Made by a program: the position numbers and the translations under genes | NCBI GenBank assembly: GCA_934630515.1 | Contig: CAKTVV010000013.1 | Location: forward strand, 25,288-89,287 | Direction of reading: 5' to 3' | DNA from: an uncultured Eubacteriales bacterium | Lineage (GTDB): Bacteria > Bacillota > Clostridia > Oscillospirales > Acutalibacteraceae | DNA: 64,000 nt | The notes under the pieces: generated by a model | What the model saw: only the letters and a program-made list of their open reading frames with translations | What the model was told of the DNA's origin: nothing | Databases searched by the model: none | Shown: one piece after another, positions 43,350 to 51,719 of the stretch | How positions within the stretch are numbered: position 1 is the first letter of the stretch | How the letters are laid out: each line of letters begins with the position of its first letter

Positions 43350-44081
43350 ATGCTGGAGCTGAAAAATGTATCCTACACCGTGGAAACGGATGGAAAACCC
43401 AGAGATATTCTAAAGCACATCAATTTGTCGGTGGATGAGCGGTTTGTCGCCATCACCGGTCCCAATGGCGGTGGTAAATCCACGCTGGCGAAGATCATCG
43501 CCGGGATTTTTGTGCCGACCGAGGGGGAAATCTGGCTGGATGGGGAGAACATCACGTCCCGCAGCATCACCGAGCGGGCGCAGCTGGGGGTCAGTTTTGC
43601 GTTCCAGCAGCCGGTGCGGTTCAAGGGGCTGACGGTGCGGGATCTGATCACGCTGGCGGCGGGGCGCAAGCTGACCGTGGCGGAGGCGTGCGAGTATCTC
43701 TCGGAGGTGGGGCTGTGTGCCCGGGAGTATATCGACCGGGAGGTGAACGCCAGCCTGTCCGGGGGCGAGCTTAAGCGTATTGAGATCGCTATGGTGATCG
43801 CCCGGGGGACCAAGCTGACCCTGTTCGACGAGCCGGAGGCGGGGATCGATCTGTGGAGCTTCCACAATCTCATTCAGGTGTTTGAGAAAATGCACGAGAA
43901 GCAGGGCGGCTCCATTCTCATCATTTCCCATCAGGAGCGGATCTTAAAGATTGCCGATCGGGTGATCGTGATTGCCGACGGCGAGATTCGGGCGGATGGC
44001 AGCCGGGAGGAGATTCTGCCGGGTCTGCTGGCAGAGGAAAACGCCGGAAACACTTGCTCGGTATTGACGCAAAAGCTCTGA
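43350..44081 (+). CDS. sufC: SufC-like iron-sulfur assembly ATPase (SMS type)
   Basis: 243 aa. ABC ATPase with Walker A GPNGGGKST, signature SLSGGELKR and Walker B LTLFDEPEAGIDLW; the signature and FDEPEAGID are typical of SufC. Cytoplasmic, no permease partner. With the next gene it forms a two-gene SufC-SufB unit like the minimal SUF-like system (SMS) described in anaerobes. No sufS, sufU or sufD is near. The start is an ATG after GGGAGAG. Confidence 0.88.
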   Translation: MLELKNVSYTVETDGKPRDILKHINLSVDERFVAITGPNGGGKSTLAKIIAGIFVPTEGEIWLDGENITSRSITERAQLGVSFAFQQPVRFKGLTVRDLITLAAGRKLTVAEACEYLSEVGLCAREYIDREVNASLSGGELKRIEIAMVIARGTKLTLFDEPEAGIDLWSFHNLIQVFEKMHEKQGGSILIISHQERILKIADRVIVIADGEIRADGSREEILPGLLAEENAGNTCSVLTQKL

Positions 44082-44100
44082 GGACGGAAAGGAAATGGCT

Positions 44101-45018
44101 ATGGATAAGATCGAACAAAATCTGCTGGAGCGGATCGCCGGACTCCACGATGTGCCCCAGGGCGCCTACAACATCCGTGCCAACGGCCAGCTGGCGGGGC
44201 GCAATACCACCGAGCATATCGATATCGTGACAAAGACCGATCATCCCGGCATTGATATTATCGTCAAGCCCGGTACCAAGCATGAGAGCGTGCATATTCC
44301 CGTGCTGCTGAGTCAGACGGGATTGACCGATCTGGTGTATAACGATTTCTACATCGGCGAGGGCGCCGATGTGACGATCGTGGCGGGCTGCGGTATCCAC
44401 AACGGCGGCAGTGAGGAATCCCGTCACGATGGGATTCATACGTTCCATCTGGCGGCGGGCGCTCATGTGAAATACATCGAGAATCACTACGGCGAGGGGG
44501 ACGGCAACGGCCAGAATGTGATGAACCCCACCACTATAGTAGAGCTGGGCGAGGACGCTCATATGGAGATGGAGACCACCCAGATCCGGGGCATCAGCTC
44601 CACCCTGCGGGTGACAAAGGGAAAGCTGGGAGACGGCGCCAGTCTGGTGATCCGGGAGAAAATCCTTACGCACGGTCAGCAGGTGGCGGAAACCGATTTT
44701 ACCGTGGATCTGGACGGTGTGGACAGCAAGGCGGACGTGGTATCCCGTTCGGTGGCGAAGGAGAATTCCCGGCAGATATTCCGTTCCCAGATCAACGGCA
44801 ACAATCGCTGCAACGGGCATACGGAATGCGACGCCATCATCATGGATCATGGACGGGTCAGCGCCATTCCGGAGCTGACCGCCAATCATTTGGATGCGGC
44901 GCTGATCCACGAGGCAGCCATCGGCAAGATCGCCGGCGAGCAGATCATTAAGCTGATGACGCTGGGGCTGACCGAGCAGGAGGCAGAGGCGCAGATCATC
45001 AGCGGCTTTTTGAAATGA
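44101..45018 (+). CDS. sufB: SufB/SufD-like iron-sulfur scaffold protein (SMS type)
   Basis: 305 aa, shorter than full SufB (~470 aa). The beta-helix core is seen in ADVTIVAGCGIHNGG and HVKYIENHYGEG, and the C-terminal block NGHTECDAIIMDHG...ELTANHLDAALIHEAAIGKI is the SufB/SufD hallmark. It builds Fe-S clusters using SufC. An upstream ATG at 44095 is only 2 nt from AAGG; 44101 has the better spacing (8 nt). Shortness fits the SMS type, which lacks the N-terminal part. Confidence 0.9.
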   Translation: MDKIEQNLLERIAGLHDVPQGAYNIRANGQLAGRNTTEHIDIVTKTDHPGIDIIVKPGTKHESVHIPVLLSQTGLTDLVYNDFYIGEGADVTIVAGCGIHNGGSEESRHDGIHTFHLAAGAHVKYIENHYGEGDGNGQNVMNPTTIVELGEDAHMEMETTQIRGISSTLRVTKGKLGDGASLVIREKILTHGQQVAETDFTVDLDGVDSKADVVSRSVAKENSRQIFRSQINGNNRCNGHTECDAIIMDHGRVSAIPELTANHLDAALIHEAAIGKIAGEQIIKLMTLGLTEQEAEAQIISGFLK

Positions 45019-45051
45019 GCGCCATCCCGGTGTGACCGGGGTATGGATCCG

Positions 45052-45097
45052 GCTCCCTCTTCCGTTGGCGTGCAGCCGATGGGAGGGGGAGCTTTTG
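45052..45097 (+). terminator. Rho-independent terminator after the SufCB-like genes
   Basis: 12-bp stem with a few G-U pairs (45052-45063 with 45081-45092), tail TTTTG. Confidence 0.85.
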
Positions 45098-45185
45098 TAC
45101 CCGGCGGCGGAGTGCTTTCACGGATGGTGATCCGCTCTCCGCAGCCGAAAAATCGTCTATGAAAATGCCCCTTGTTCCGCTGATA

Positions 45186-45824
45186 TGTACCCAGTTTTCT
45201 GGACACCGTTATTTGAATTGAACAATTAGTTTCACATCATGGATGCTTCCCGGAATTTTACGGGAGGCATCCATTTTGTCTTGGCTTGAATTCTTCTGTT
45301 GTTATAGTAATCAATATAGTCTGAGATCGCTTTTGAGAAGATCTCAAAAGAAGTGTATTCTTTCTCACAACCGTAAAACATCTCATTTTTCAGGCGTCCA
45401 AAGAATTTTCCATATACGCTGCACCCGCTTATGATTCACCGGAAAGCCACGCCGGGCAAGCTCTCGGTATACTCGCCTTACGCCGTACCTTCCTTTGTTT
45501 TCTTGGAAGATACTCTCGATTTTAGAGGATATATCCGCATTTCGCTCCTGAATTTTATCTGTTTTTCCGATCTCATAATAATAGGTAGACTTAGACAGCT
45601 CCATCGCTGCCAGCAGATATTTCAGGGCATATCCTTCTTCACGGAGTTCTTTGACAAGCGCTGCTTTTTCGACTTGAGTTGCGCTGCCCATCTTTTCTTG
45701 TATGCCCTCTGGCGTTTCTGGCCACTTCCCTTCCCGATACATTTCCACGCACATTCGCTTGTACTCACAGCTGTATTTCATATAGCAATACCCCCAATAC
45801 TGGGTGTCCAGTATTGGGGGTACA
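45186..45824 (-). mobile_element. Internally deleted IS3-family element (non-autonomous)
   Basis: 639 bp. Terminal repeats TGTACCC...CTGGACACC at the left and GGTGTCCAG...GGGTACA at the right (22 nt, imperfect), same type as the remnant at 10638-11070. Possible GAT direct repeats flank it with a 1-nt offset. The transposase gene between the ends has lost most of orfA and the catalytic core, so it could move only with help from an intact relative. Confidence 0.88.
45232..45781 (-). pseudogene. Transposase remnant, internally deleted
   Basis: Starts like orfA (MKYSCEYKRMCVEMYREGKW, EGIQE), jumps to the start of orfB (MGSATQVEKAALVKELREEG, STYYYEIGKTDK, GRYGVRRVYRELARRG) and is joined after VQRIWK to the last part of orfB, out of frame (FFGRLKNEMFYG...YIDYYNNRRIQAK, ending at 45232). 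The first two Asp of the DDE triad are deleted; only the region of the Glu remains. A frame from 45781 stays open to 45383. Confidence 0.88.
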
Positions 45825-45869
45825 GATCACGCTGTGCAGCGAAACAAGGGGCATTCATTTGAGCGTTTA

Positions 45870-47849
45870 TTATGCCATGGCCATTTCCTTAGCCTCGACA
45901 GCGTCGGCATTGACCTCCTCGGGGGTGTGGAAGGTGGGGATCACCTGATGCAGCGCATTGCGCACAGCGTCGTCGTCCTCCGTTTCCAGCGCTTGCCGCA
46001 GGATCTCCAGCTTTCTCTGGATCGATTCGGCGGACAGCGGCGTATCCCGCTCCACGAAGATCATTTCATTGTCGGTGCGGATCAGCTCCTCGTTCTGGAT
46101 CAGCAGCTCCTCATAGAGCTTTTCGCCCTCCCGCAGACCGGTCTCGATGATGTCGATATCCACATAGGGGCGGAAGCCGGACAGCTGAACCATGTTTTCG
46201 GCCAGCTCCAGTATTTTGATGGGCTTGCCCATGTCCAGCACATACAGCTCACCGTTTTTCGCCATGGCGCCGGATTGCAGCACCAGCTGGGACGCCTCCG
46301 GGATGGTCATGAAATACCGGATGATCCGCCGGTCGGTGAGGGTGATCGGCCCGCCGTTGGCGATCTGCCGCTTGAATAGCGGGATCACGCTGCCGTTGGA
46401 GCCCAGTACATTGCCGAACCGGGTGGCGTTGAAGCTGGTTCCGCCGGTGCGGCTCTGGACGATCATCTCGCACATCCGCTTGGTGGCCCCCATCACGTTG
46501 GTGGGGTTGACCGCCTTATCCGTGGAGACCATGATGAACTTGGAAACACCGTATTCCTCGGCAACCTCTACGATGTTCAGCGTGCCGAACACGTTGTTGC
46601 GTACCGCCTCGCAGCAGTTGTGCTCCATCAGCGGCACATGCTTGTGGGCGGCGGCGTGGATGACGATATCCGGATGATAGAAAGCGAATATGTGCCGCAG
46701 CTGTGACCGGTCACATACGGTGGCGATCTCGACCCGCAGATCCAGTGCACTGCCGTAGGAGATCCGCAGCTCCTGCTGCACGTCATAGGCACCGTTTTCG
46801 TACACATCCAGCAGCACGATCTGCTTCGGGTGCATTTTGGCGATCTGGCGGCACATCTCGCTGCCGATGGAGCCGCCGCCGCCGGAGATCAGCACCACCT
46901 TGTCTGCATAGTAGGCGCAGGTGGCAGCGTCGGTGAAGTCCTTGGGCTCCCGAAACAGCAGATCCTCGATGGCAAAGGGGCGCACCTGCCGGTTCTTCCT
47001 TTCGGCGGTCTGCATAACAGGGTAATCGTACAGCTTGATCATGCACTGAAACTGTCGATACCGGTCATACAGAGCCTTTTTGCAGTCGGCGTCCATTTGG
47101 GGCAGTGCCAGAACGATCTCCTGCACGCCGAACTGCTTCAGCAACTCCTCCGTCACCGCATCGTCTCCTATGATGGGGATGTCCTGAATCTGGCGCCCTA
47201 CCTTGGCGGGGTCCTTGTCAATGAACAGCACCGGCAGATAGCTGGCTTTTTCGTTGTGGCACAGCTCCTGTGCCAGCAGCGAGCCGGTCCGACCGGCGCC
47301 GACGATGGCGATCTTAATGCGATGGGGAGCCTCCTTCCGGCGGGAGGGGTCTGTGGGATGGATATAGGCGCCGGTGACACAGCGCACGAACACCCGCATG
47401 ATTCGTGCCAGCCCCGAATGGAGACTGGATTGCATATACAGAAACTGGTAGATCAGCCGCATGGCAAAGCAGCACAGCAGATCGCAGCTGATGACCGCCA
47501 GCTTGCGGATGAAAGAGAGACGGGGAAACGGCAGCAGCAGCCCGATCAGGAAAAAAGCGATGCCGCCCAGCAGATCTGCCTCCATGAGCCGGATGTAGGC
47601 GGACACGTCGGCGAAGCGCCAGATCTGCCGGTATGCGCCCAGCGCAAATCGGAAGGTATACAGGAAGAGCGCCGCCTCCGCCACCTGGACGCCCATAGCC
47701 CAAACCGGCATCTCGACGGCGTAACGGGTGCCAAAGCCGAAAACGATGCAAAAGGATAGCAGCAGTGCTATGAGATCGTAAACCGCCAGAGATAAACTGC
47801 GACCGTTGGGATGGGACGAAAGAGTCGTATCGGGTTTGCGCAATGTCAC
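45870..47849 (-). CDS. Membrane-bound nucleoside-diphosphate-sugar epimerase/dehydratase (CapD/WbpM family)
   Basis: 659 aa. Four N-terminal membrane helices (~20-135), a CoA-binding-like Rossmann domain (VGAGRTGSLLAQEL, ~180) and the catalytic SDR domain with GGGGSIGSE (~320), DKAVNPTNVMGATKR and the adjoining TMTIPEA region. Family members are 4,6-dehydratases or epimerases acting on UDP-GlcNAc for surface polysaccharide. GTG start at 47849, set by AAGGAGG 6 nt upstream; the GTG at 47858 overlaps that RBS. Promoter at 47948-47977. Confidence 0.93.
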   Translation of the reverse strand: MTLRKPDTTLSSHPNGRSLSLAVYDLIALLLSFCIVFGFGTRYAVEMPVWAMGVQVAEAALFLYTFRFALGAYRQIWRFADVSAYIRLMEADLLGGIAFFLIGLLLPFPRLSFIRKLAVISCDLLCCFAMRLIYQFLYMQSSLHSGLARIMRVFVRCVTGAYIHPTDPSRRKEAPHRIKIAIVGAGRTGSLLAQELCHNEKASYLPVLFIDKDPAKVGRQIQDIPIIGDDAVTEELLKQFGVQEIVLALPQMDADCKKALYDRYRQFQCMIKLYDYPVMQTAERKNRQVRPFAIEDLLFREPKDFTDAATCAYYADKVVLISGGGGSIGSEMCRQIAKMHPKQIVLLDVYENGAYDVQQELRISYGSALDLRVEIATVCDRSQLRHIFAFYHPDIVIHAAAHKHVPLMEHNCCEAVRNNVFGTLNIVEVAEEYGVSKFIMVSTDKAVNPTNVMGATKRMCEMIVQSRTGGTSFNATRFGNVLGSNGSVIPLFKRQIANGGPITLTDRRIIRYFMTIPEASQLVLQSGAMAKNGELYVLDMGKPIKILELAENMVQLSGFRPYVDIDIIETGLREGEKLYEELLIQNEELIRTDNEMIFVERDTPLSAESIQRKLEILRQALETEDDDAVRNALHQVIPTFHTPEEVNADAVEAKEMAMA

Positions 47850-47947
47850 ACTCGGCACCTCCTTTTGAAAGGCTTTCTCGCTGCCGTAACCGTGTTCCCG
47901 GGACAGCGGGAGCTCCGTAGCCTGCGTTACAGTAAAACGTAACTATC

Positions 47948-47977
47948 ATTATACACCGGGTCCAGATGAATTGTAAA
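47948..47977 (-). promoter_or_regulatory. Promoter of the epimerase/dehydratase gene
   Basis: Minus strand: -35 TTTACA (47972-47977), 18-bp spacer, -10 TATAAT (47948-47953). The 306-bp gap between this gene and spoIVA (47850-48155) otherwise holds only the two upstream regions; no further gene is seen. Confidence 0.78.
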
Positions 47978-48155
47978 GAAATATTTAAGAAAAAGTGTAG
48001 ATTTACCATGGGAGATTTTGTGAATATTGTCTGTACGCTCCCATTTTTTTTGGATACCGGCAAAGCGGAGCGGTTTTTTGGAGATATGTGGGCATAAAAC
48101 CCGTCCTGTCCTCATAGGGATATACAAACGACACAGGAGCGGAGGATGCGGAGAT

Positions 48156-49637
48156 ATGGAAACGACGAACAGTGTATATCGGGATATGGCAGCCCGCACC
48201 GGCGGCGACGTGTATCTGGGGATCGTGGGACCGGTGCGTACCGGTAAATCCACCTTTATCAAGCGATTCATGGATACGCTGGTGATTCCCCATATGGAGG
48301 ATAGCTATCGCCGGGAGCGGGCGACGGATGAGCTGCCTCAGTCGGCGGCGGGACGTACCATCATGACGACGGAGCCGAAATTCATCCCGGAGCAGGCGGC
48401 ACGGGTCGCCTTGGACGGCGTGACGGATATGCGGGTGCGGCTCATTGACTGTGTGGGGTATATCGTGCCGTCGGCGCTGGGGTATATTGAGGATGAGCAG
48501 CCCCGGATGGTGAAAACGCCGTGGTATGATGAGGAGGTTCCGTTCAATATGGCGGCGGAGGAGGGAACCCGTCGGGTCATCACCGATCACTCCTCCGTGG
48601 GGCTGGTGGTGACTACCGACGGCAGCTTCACCGACATCCCCCGGGAGGAATACCGGCAGGCGGAGGAGCGGGTCATCCGGGAGCTGCAGGAGATCCATAA
48701 GCCCTTTGCAGTGCTGCTGAATACGGCGCAGCCGGAATCGGCAGCCGCTGCGCAGCTGGCGGCGCAGATGAGCGAGCAGTATGGGGTGCCGGTAGTGCCG
48801 GTCAACTGCCAGACCATGACGGAGGAGGAGATCCGCCGGACACTGGAGGCACTGCTGTCCCAATTCCCGGTGCGGGAGGTGGGGATCCGGCTGCCCCGCT
48901 GGCTCATGAAGCTGGACCCGCAGCACCCGGTGCGTGCGGGCGTGATGGAGACGGTGCGGCGGGCAGCGGGCGGCGTGGAGCGGGTCAGTGAGATCCGCCG
49001 CATTGCCGAGGGGCTGAACGACTGTCCCTATGTGGAGACGGCGGCGCTGGAGCGGGTGGACCTGGGCAAGGGCTGCGCCGCTGTGATGGCGACAATGAAG
49101 CCGGAGCTGTTCTATCAAATTCTGGGGGAGGCTACCGGGCTGGAGATTCCCGATGAAGGGGCGCTGATGAGCTGTATGCTGGAGCTGGCGCAGACCAGCC
49201 GGAAGTATAAGAAGATTCAGGGTGCCATGGAGCAGGTGGAGGCCACCGGCTACGGGATCGTCATGCCGGAAATGGAGGAAATGTCGCTGGAGGAGCCGGA
49301 AATCATCCGGCAGAGCGGGCGCTACGGTGTCCGTTTGCGGGCGGCGGCGCCCTCCATCCACATGATGCGGGCACAGATCACCACCGAGGTATGCCCCATC
49401 GTAGGCAGCGAGCGGCAAAGCGAGGATCTGGTGAACTATCTGCTGGGGCAGTTTGCCGAGGACCCGTCGAAGATCTGGGAATCCAACATTTTCGGTACCT
49501 CTCTGTATGGGCTGGTGAATGAGGGGCTGCATAACAAGCTGGTACATATGCCGGAGGACGCCCGGCAGAAGCTGAAGGAAACCGTGGAGCGCATCATCAA
49601 CGAAGGCTGCAACGGACTGATCTGCATTATTGTGTAG
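48156..49637 (+). CDS. spoIVA: Stage IV sporulation protein A
   Basis: 493 aa. ATP-driven morphogenetic protein that polymerises on the forespore surface as the base of the coat. METTNSVYRDMAARTGGD start, Walker A GPVRTGKST (~residues 26-34), the IDCVGY block (~95) and the end GCNGLICIIV, which anchors it to the forespore, are all conserved. Normal length. RBS GGAGG lies 10 nt before the ATG. Expression is expected from sigma-E in the mother cell, but no convincing sigma-E promoter was located. It stops with TAG. Confidence 0.98.
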   Translation: METTNSVYRDMAARTGGDVYLGIVGPVRTGKSTFIKRFMDTLVIPHMEDSYRRERATDELPQSAAGRTIMTTEPKFIPEQAARVALDGVTDMRVRLIDCVGYIVPSALGYIEDEQPRMVKTPWYDEEVPFNMAAEEGTRRVITDHSSVGLVVTTDGSFTDIPREEYRQAEERVIRELQEIHKPFAVLLNTAQPESAAAAQLAAQMSEQYGVPVVPVNCQTMTEEEIRRTLEALLSQFPVREVGIRLPRWLMKLDPQHPVRAGVMETVRRAAGGVERVSEIRRIAEGLNDCPYVETAALERVDLGKGCAAVMATMKPELFYQILGEATGLEIPDEGALMSCMLELAQTSRKYKKIQGAMEQVEATGYGIVMPEMEEMSLEEPEIIRQSGRYGVRLRAAAPSIHMMRAQITTEVCPIVGSERQSEDLVNYLLGQFAEDPSKIWESNIFGTSLYGLVNEGLHNKLVHMPEDARQKLKETVERIINEGCNGLICIIV

Positions 49638-49691
49638 GCGGACGCAAGAAATAGCAGAATTGTCGTGTAAAAGAGCAGGGAGGGATCGCAT

Positions 49692-50702
49692 ATGATCGAA
49701 CAACCGTGGGGCGGTGAGCTGCCGCCGGTCTCCCGGGGACGGCTGCCGTCGGGTATGCCGCTTTCCCGGGAGACGGAACCGCCGCCGGCGGAGCCGCCCC
49801 GGGAGAAAAAGCCCGCCGGCATGGGACGGGTGATCGCCGTCCAGTGTATCGCCTGTGTGGCGGCGCTGCTGCTGGTGCTGCTGCTGCGCACGGCTGGGGG
49901 CGCCGCCTACACCCAACTGCGGGAGAGCTTTCAAAGCAGCCTGATGCGCAACGATCTGTTGGCAACGTTGGTACGGCTGTGGGACGGCGACCCTACCGAG
50001 ACGGTGTCCGGTCAGCTGGAGAGCCGTAACGATCAGGCGTCCGCCGCTCAGGGGAACGAAAGCTCCGGAAATGAGAGCCAAACACCCAAAAACAGGAACC
50101 AAACTTCCGAAAATGCGCTGGATACCGCTGGCGATAATGGGGGCGGGACCTCGGCTGACGAGGGGAAGAATGGCTCCGGTGACCGGCAGGATACTTCCTC
50201 TGCCGGGGAGGGCGGCACACCTGCCGCAGCCGGTACAGGCGGCGGACGGCTGCCGCCGGAGGGGGCGCTGGCGGTGCCGCTGCTGGTGAACCGGGCTGCC
50301 GTGCCGCCTCTGCAAGCCGGGACGCTGACCTCCGGCTATGGATATCGGGACAGCCCCACCGGCGGGGCGGAGCAATTTCATTGGGGAGTGGATATAGCCG
50401 CACCGGCGGGAACGCCGATTGCGGCTATGTTTTTCGGTACGGTGACAGCGGCGGGGGAGAGCAGCAGCTTTGGCAACTATGTGCGGCTGACCCATGGCGA
50501 CGGGGTGGAGGTGCTGTATGCTCATTGCTCCCGGCTGCTGGTGTCGGCCGGTACGGTGGTGCGCCCCGGGGAGACGGTGGCACTGGTGGGGGCGACCGGC
50601 GCCGCCACCGGCAACCATCTGCATGTGCAGGTCAGCTGTGACGGCACGGTGTACCATCCCGGCGGGATGGTGCCGCTGGAGCGCTATGTCCGCCGGGCTT
50701 GA
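49692..50702 (+). CDS. M23 (LytM) domain membrane protein, SpoIVFA/SpoIIQ-like
   Basis: 336 aa. Pro-rich cytoplasmic start, one membrane helix (~45-65), a long low-complexity Gly/Ser/Asn linker (~110-190) and a C-terminal M23 domain: YGYRDSP, HWGVDIAAP, AHCS and NHLHVQV, so the zinc ligands H/D/H are kept. Followed with a 17-bp overlap by a SpoIVFB-like protease, so it most likely fills the SpoIVFA role: a forespore-membrane partner that gates the protease. SpoIIQ-like peptidase activity is an alternative. Confidence 0.8.
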   Translation: MIEQPWGGELPPVSRGRLPSGMPLSRETEPPPAEPPREKKPAGMGRVIAVQCIACVAALLLVLLLRTAGGAAYTQLRESFQSSLMRNDLLATLVRLWDGDPTETVSGQLESRNDQASAAQGNESSGNESQTPKNRNQTSENALDTAGDNGGGTSADEGKNGSGDRQDTSSAGEGGTPAAAGTGGGRLPPEGALAVPLLVNRAAVPPLQAGTLTSGYGYRDSPTGGAEQFHWGVDIAAPAGTPIAAMFFGTVTAAGESSSFGNYVRLTHGDGVEVLYAHCSRLLVSAGTVVRPGETVALVGATGAATGNHLHVQVSCDGTVYHPGGMVPLERYVRRA

Positions 50703-51273
50703 GGGGCGGCTGGGGGCGGTACGCTGGCGGGTCAGCCTGCTGTTCCCGGCGCTGGTGACGGTGCTGCTGCTGTGTCAGCCGGAGGGGCTGGCGCTGCCCT
50801 GTCTGCTGGCGTCTCTGATCCACGAGGGCGGGCATCTGCTGGCGATGCTGCTGGCGGGCTGCCCGCCGGAGAGCTGCACGGTGGGGGCATTCGGCGCCCG
50901 TATCGTCACCGATGGGCGGCGTATGCCCGGGTATGGACGGCAAATCGCCATCTCGCTGGCGGGGCCGGGGATCAATCTGCTGGCGGCGGCAGGGCTGTGG
51001 GCGGCAGGATGCCCCCGGGCGGCAGCGGTGCACGGGGCGCTGGGCGTTTTCAATTTGCTGCCCGCTGCCGCCTTGGATGGCGGTCAGGTGCTGCGGTGTC
51101 TGCTCTGCCTGCGGGTCGCACCGGAGCGGGCGGAACGGGTACTGCGGGCGGTGTCGGCGGCGGTGCTGCTGCCGTTGGCGGCGGGGGCGCTGTATCTGGT
51201 GCTGTCCGGGCGGGGCAATGGCTCTCTGCTCATCGTCTGCCTGTATTTGACCGGTCTGGTATTCAGCGGATAG
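50686..51273 (+). CDS. SpoIVFB-like M50 intramembrane protease
   Basis: 195 aa, about five membrane helices. Zinc motif HEGGH (~residues 46-50) and FNLLPAAALDGGQVL (~122-136) with the third metal ligand. SpoIVFB cleaves pro-sigma-K in the forespore outer membrane. Position directly behind a SpoIVFA-like gene with overlap supports the call, and a BofA-like regulator is in the same window (7471). The ATG start is a choice; no RBS is obvious inside the overlap, and coupling is likely. Confidence 0.82.
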   Translation: MSAGLEGRLGAVRWRVSLLFPALVTVLLLCQPEGLALPCLLASLIHEGGHLLAMLLAGCPPESCTVGAFGARIVTDGRRMPGYGRQIAISLAGPGINLLAAAGLWAAGCPRAAAVHGALGVFNLLPAAALDGGQVLRCLLCLRVAPERAERVLRAVSAAVLLPLAAGALYLVLSGRGNGSLLIVCLYLTGLVFSG

Positions 51274-51367
51274 CTCGTCTGCCACCCGTCGGCGGATGCC
51301 GGAGGAGAGCGGCAGACGGGTAAAACAGCACACGGCGGTTTTGCCGGAAAAATTTGTCGGCGGCGTC

Positions 51368-51396
51368 TTGCCAAGCGGGCGGATCTGTGGTATACT
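51368..51396 (+). promoter_or_regulatory. Promoter of the corrinoid-uptake operon
   Basis: -35 TTGCCA (51368-51373), 17-bp spacer, -10 TATACT (51391-51396). Transcription would begin at about 51403, just ahead of the riboswitch. Confidence 0.85.
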
Positions 51397-51403
51397 GACC
51401 CCA

Positions 51404-51605
51404 GAACTGAATAGCGACGGAAAGATACGGTTTTGAAAAGTTGTACGCTGAGTAGATGAAAAGGAAATCCGGTTCGAGTCCGGAACAACCGCCATTACTG
51501 TATTTGATGAATGGAGAGCTGGGTCTGCGGAGCCTTTGGCTGCGGGGGCGGCGGCTCTCTGCGGAGTTTTCTGCCAATCATAAGTCAGGATACCTGCCGG
51601 ATCTT
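51404..51605 (+). ncRNA. Cobalamin riboswitch
   Basis: The conserved B12 box lies at 51582-51598 (AAGTCAGGATACCTGCC, compare the family's AGTCAGGA.ACCTGCC). The 5' core at 51458-51500 matches the class: AAAAGGAAATCCGG..., then CCGGAA, CCGCC and ACTGTA, in the order of the consensus GGGAA..GGTG..ATCC..CCCGC.ACTGT. A terminator follows at 51636-51683. B12-type ligand binding would favour that terminator, so the genes behind it should be switched on when corrinoid is scarce. Ends are approximate. A 13-bp part resembles a tRNA T-arm by chance. Confidence 0.9.
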
Positions 51606-51635
51606 TCGGGTTTTACACTGTTTTGGTGGAAAGGT

Positions 51636-51683
51636 GCAGCCCCTCCCAGCCGCAAAGCGGCGTGGGGGCTGTGCCGCTTTTTT
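51636..51683 (+). terminator. Riboswitch-associated terminator
   Basis: Outer stem CAGCCCC/GGGGCTG (51637-51643 with 51665-51671), inner stem GCCGC/GCGGC (51649-51653 with 51657-51661), then CCGCTTTTTTG. It lies between the B12 box and the first gene. Confidence 0.88.
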
Positions 51684-51719
51684 GTTTCGGAGAGAAGAAA
51701 TAGGAGGCAAGGAGAAATT

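Larger units (their letters stand above)
45164..45855 (-). terminator. Terminator of the epimerase gene, split by an IS remnant
   Basis: The arms AATGCCCCTTGTTCCGCTG (45164-45182) and CAGCGAAACAAGGGGCATT (45837-45855) are complementary over 19 nt with one mismatch. On the minus strand the outer arm is followed by TTTTC. The 639-bp element at 45186-45824 sits in the loop. Removing it would rebuild a normal terminator for the gene at 45870-47849. Confidence 0.75.

Noticed and set aside
48003..50657. Long minus-strand open frame opposite spoIVA and the M23 gene
   Set aside because: Antisense shadow of two well-recognised genes; no domain or RBS.
51466..51493. T-arm-like sequence (5-bp stem around TTCGAGT followed by ACAACCGCCA), as in a tRNA 3' end
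   Set aside because: No matching acceptor 5' strand, D-arm or anticodon arm upstream; the same bases fit the core of the cobalamin riboswitch.
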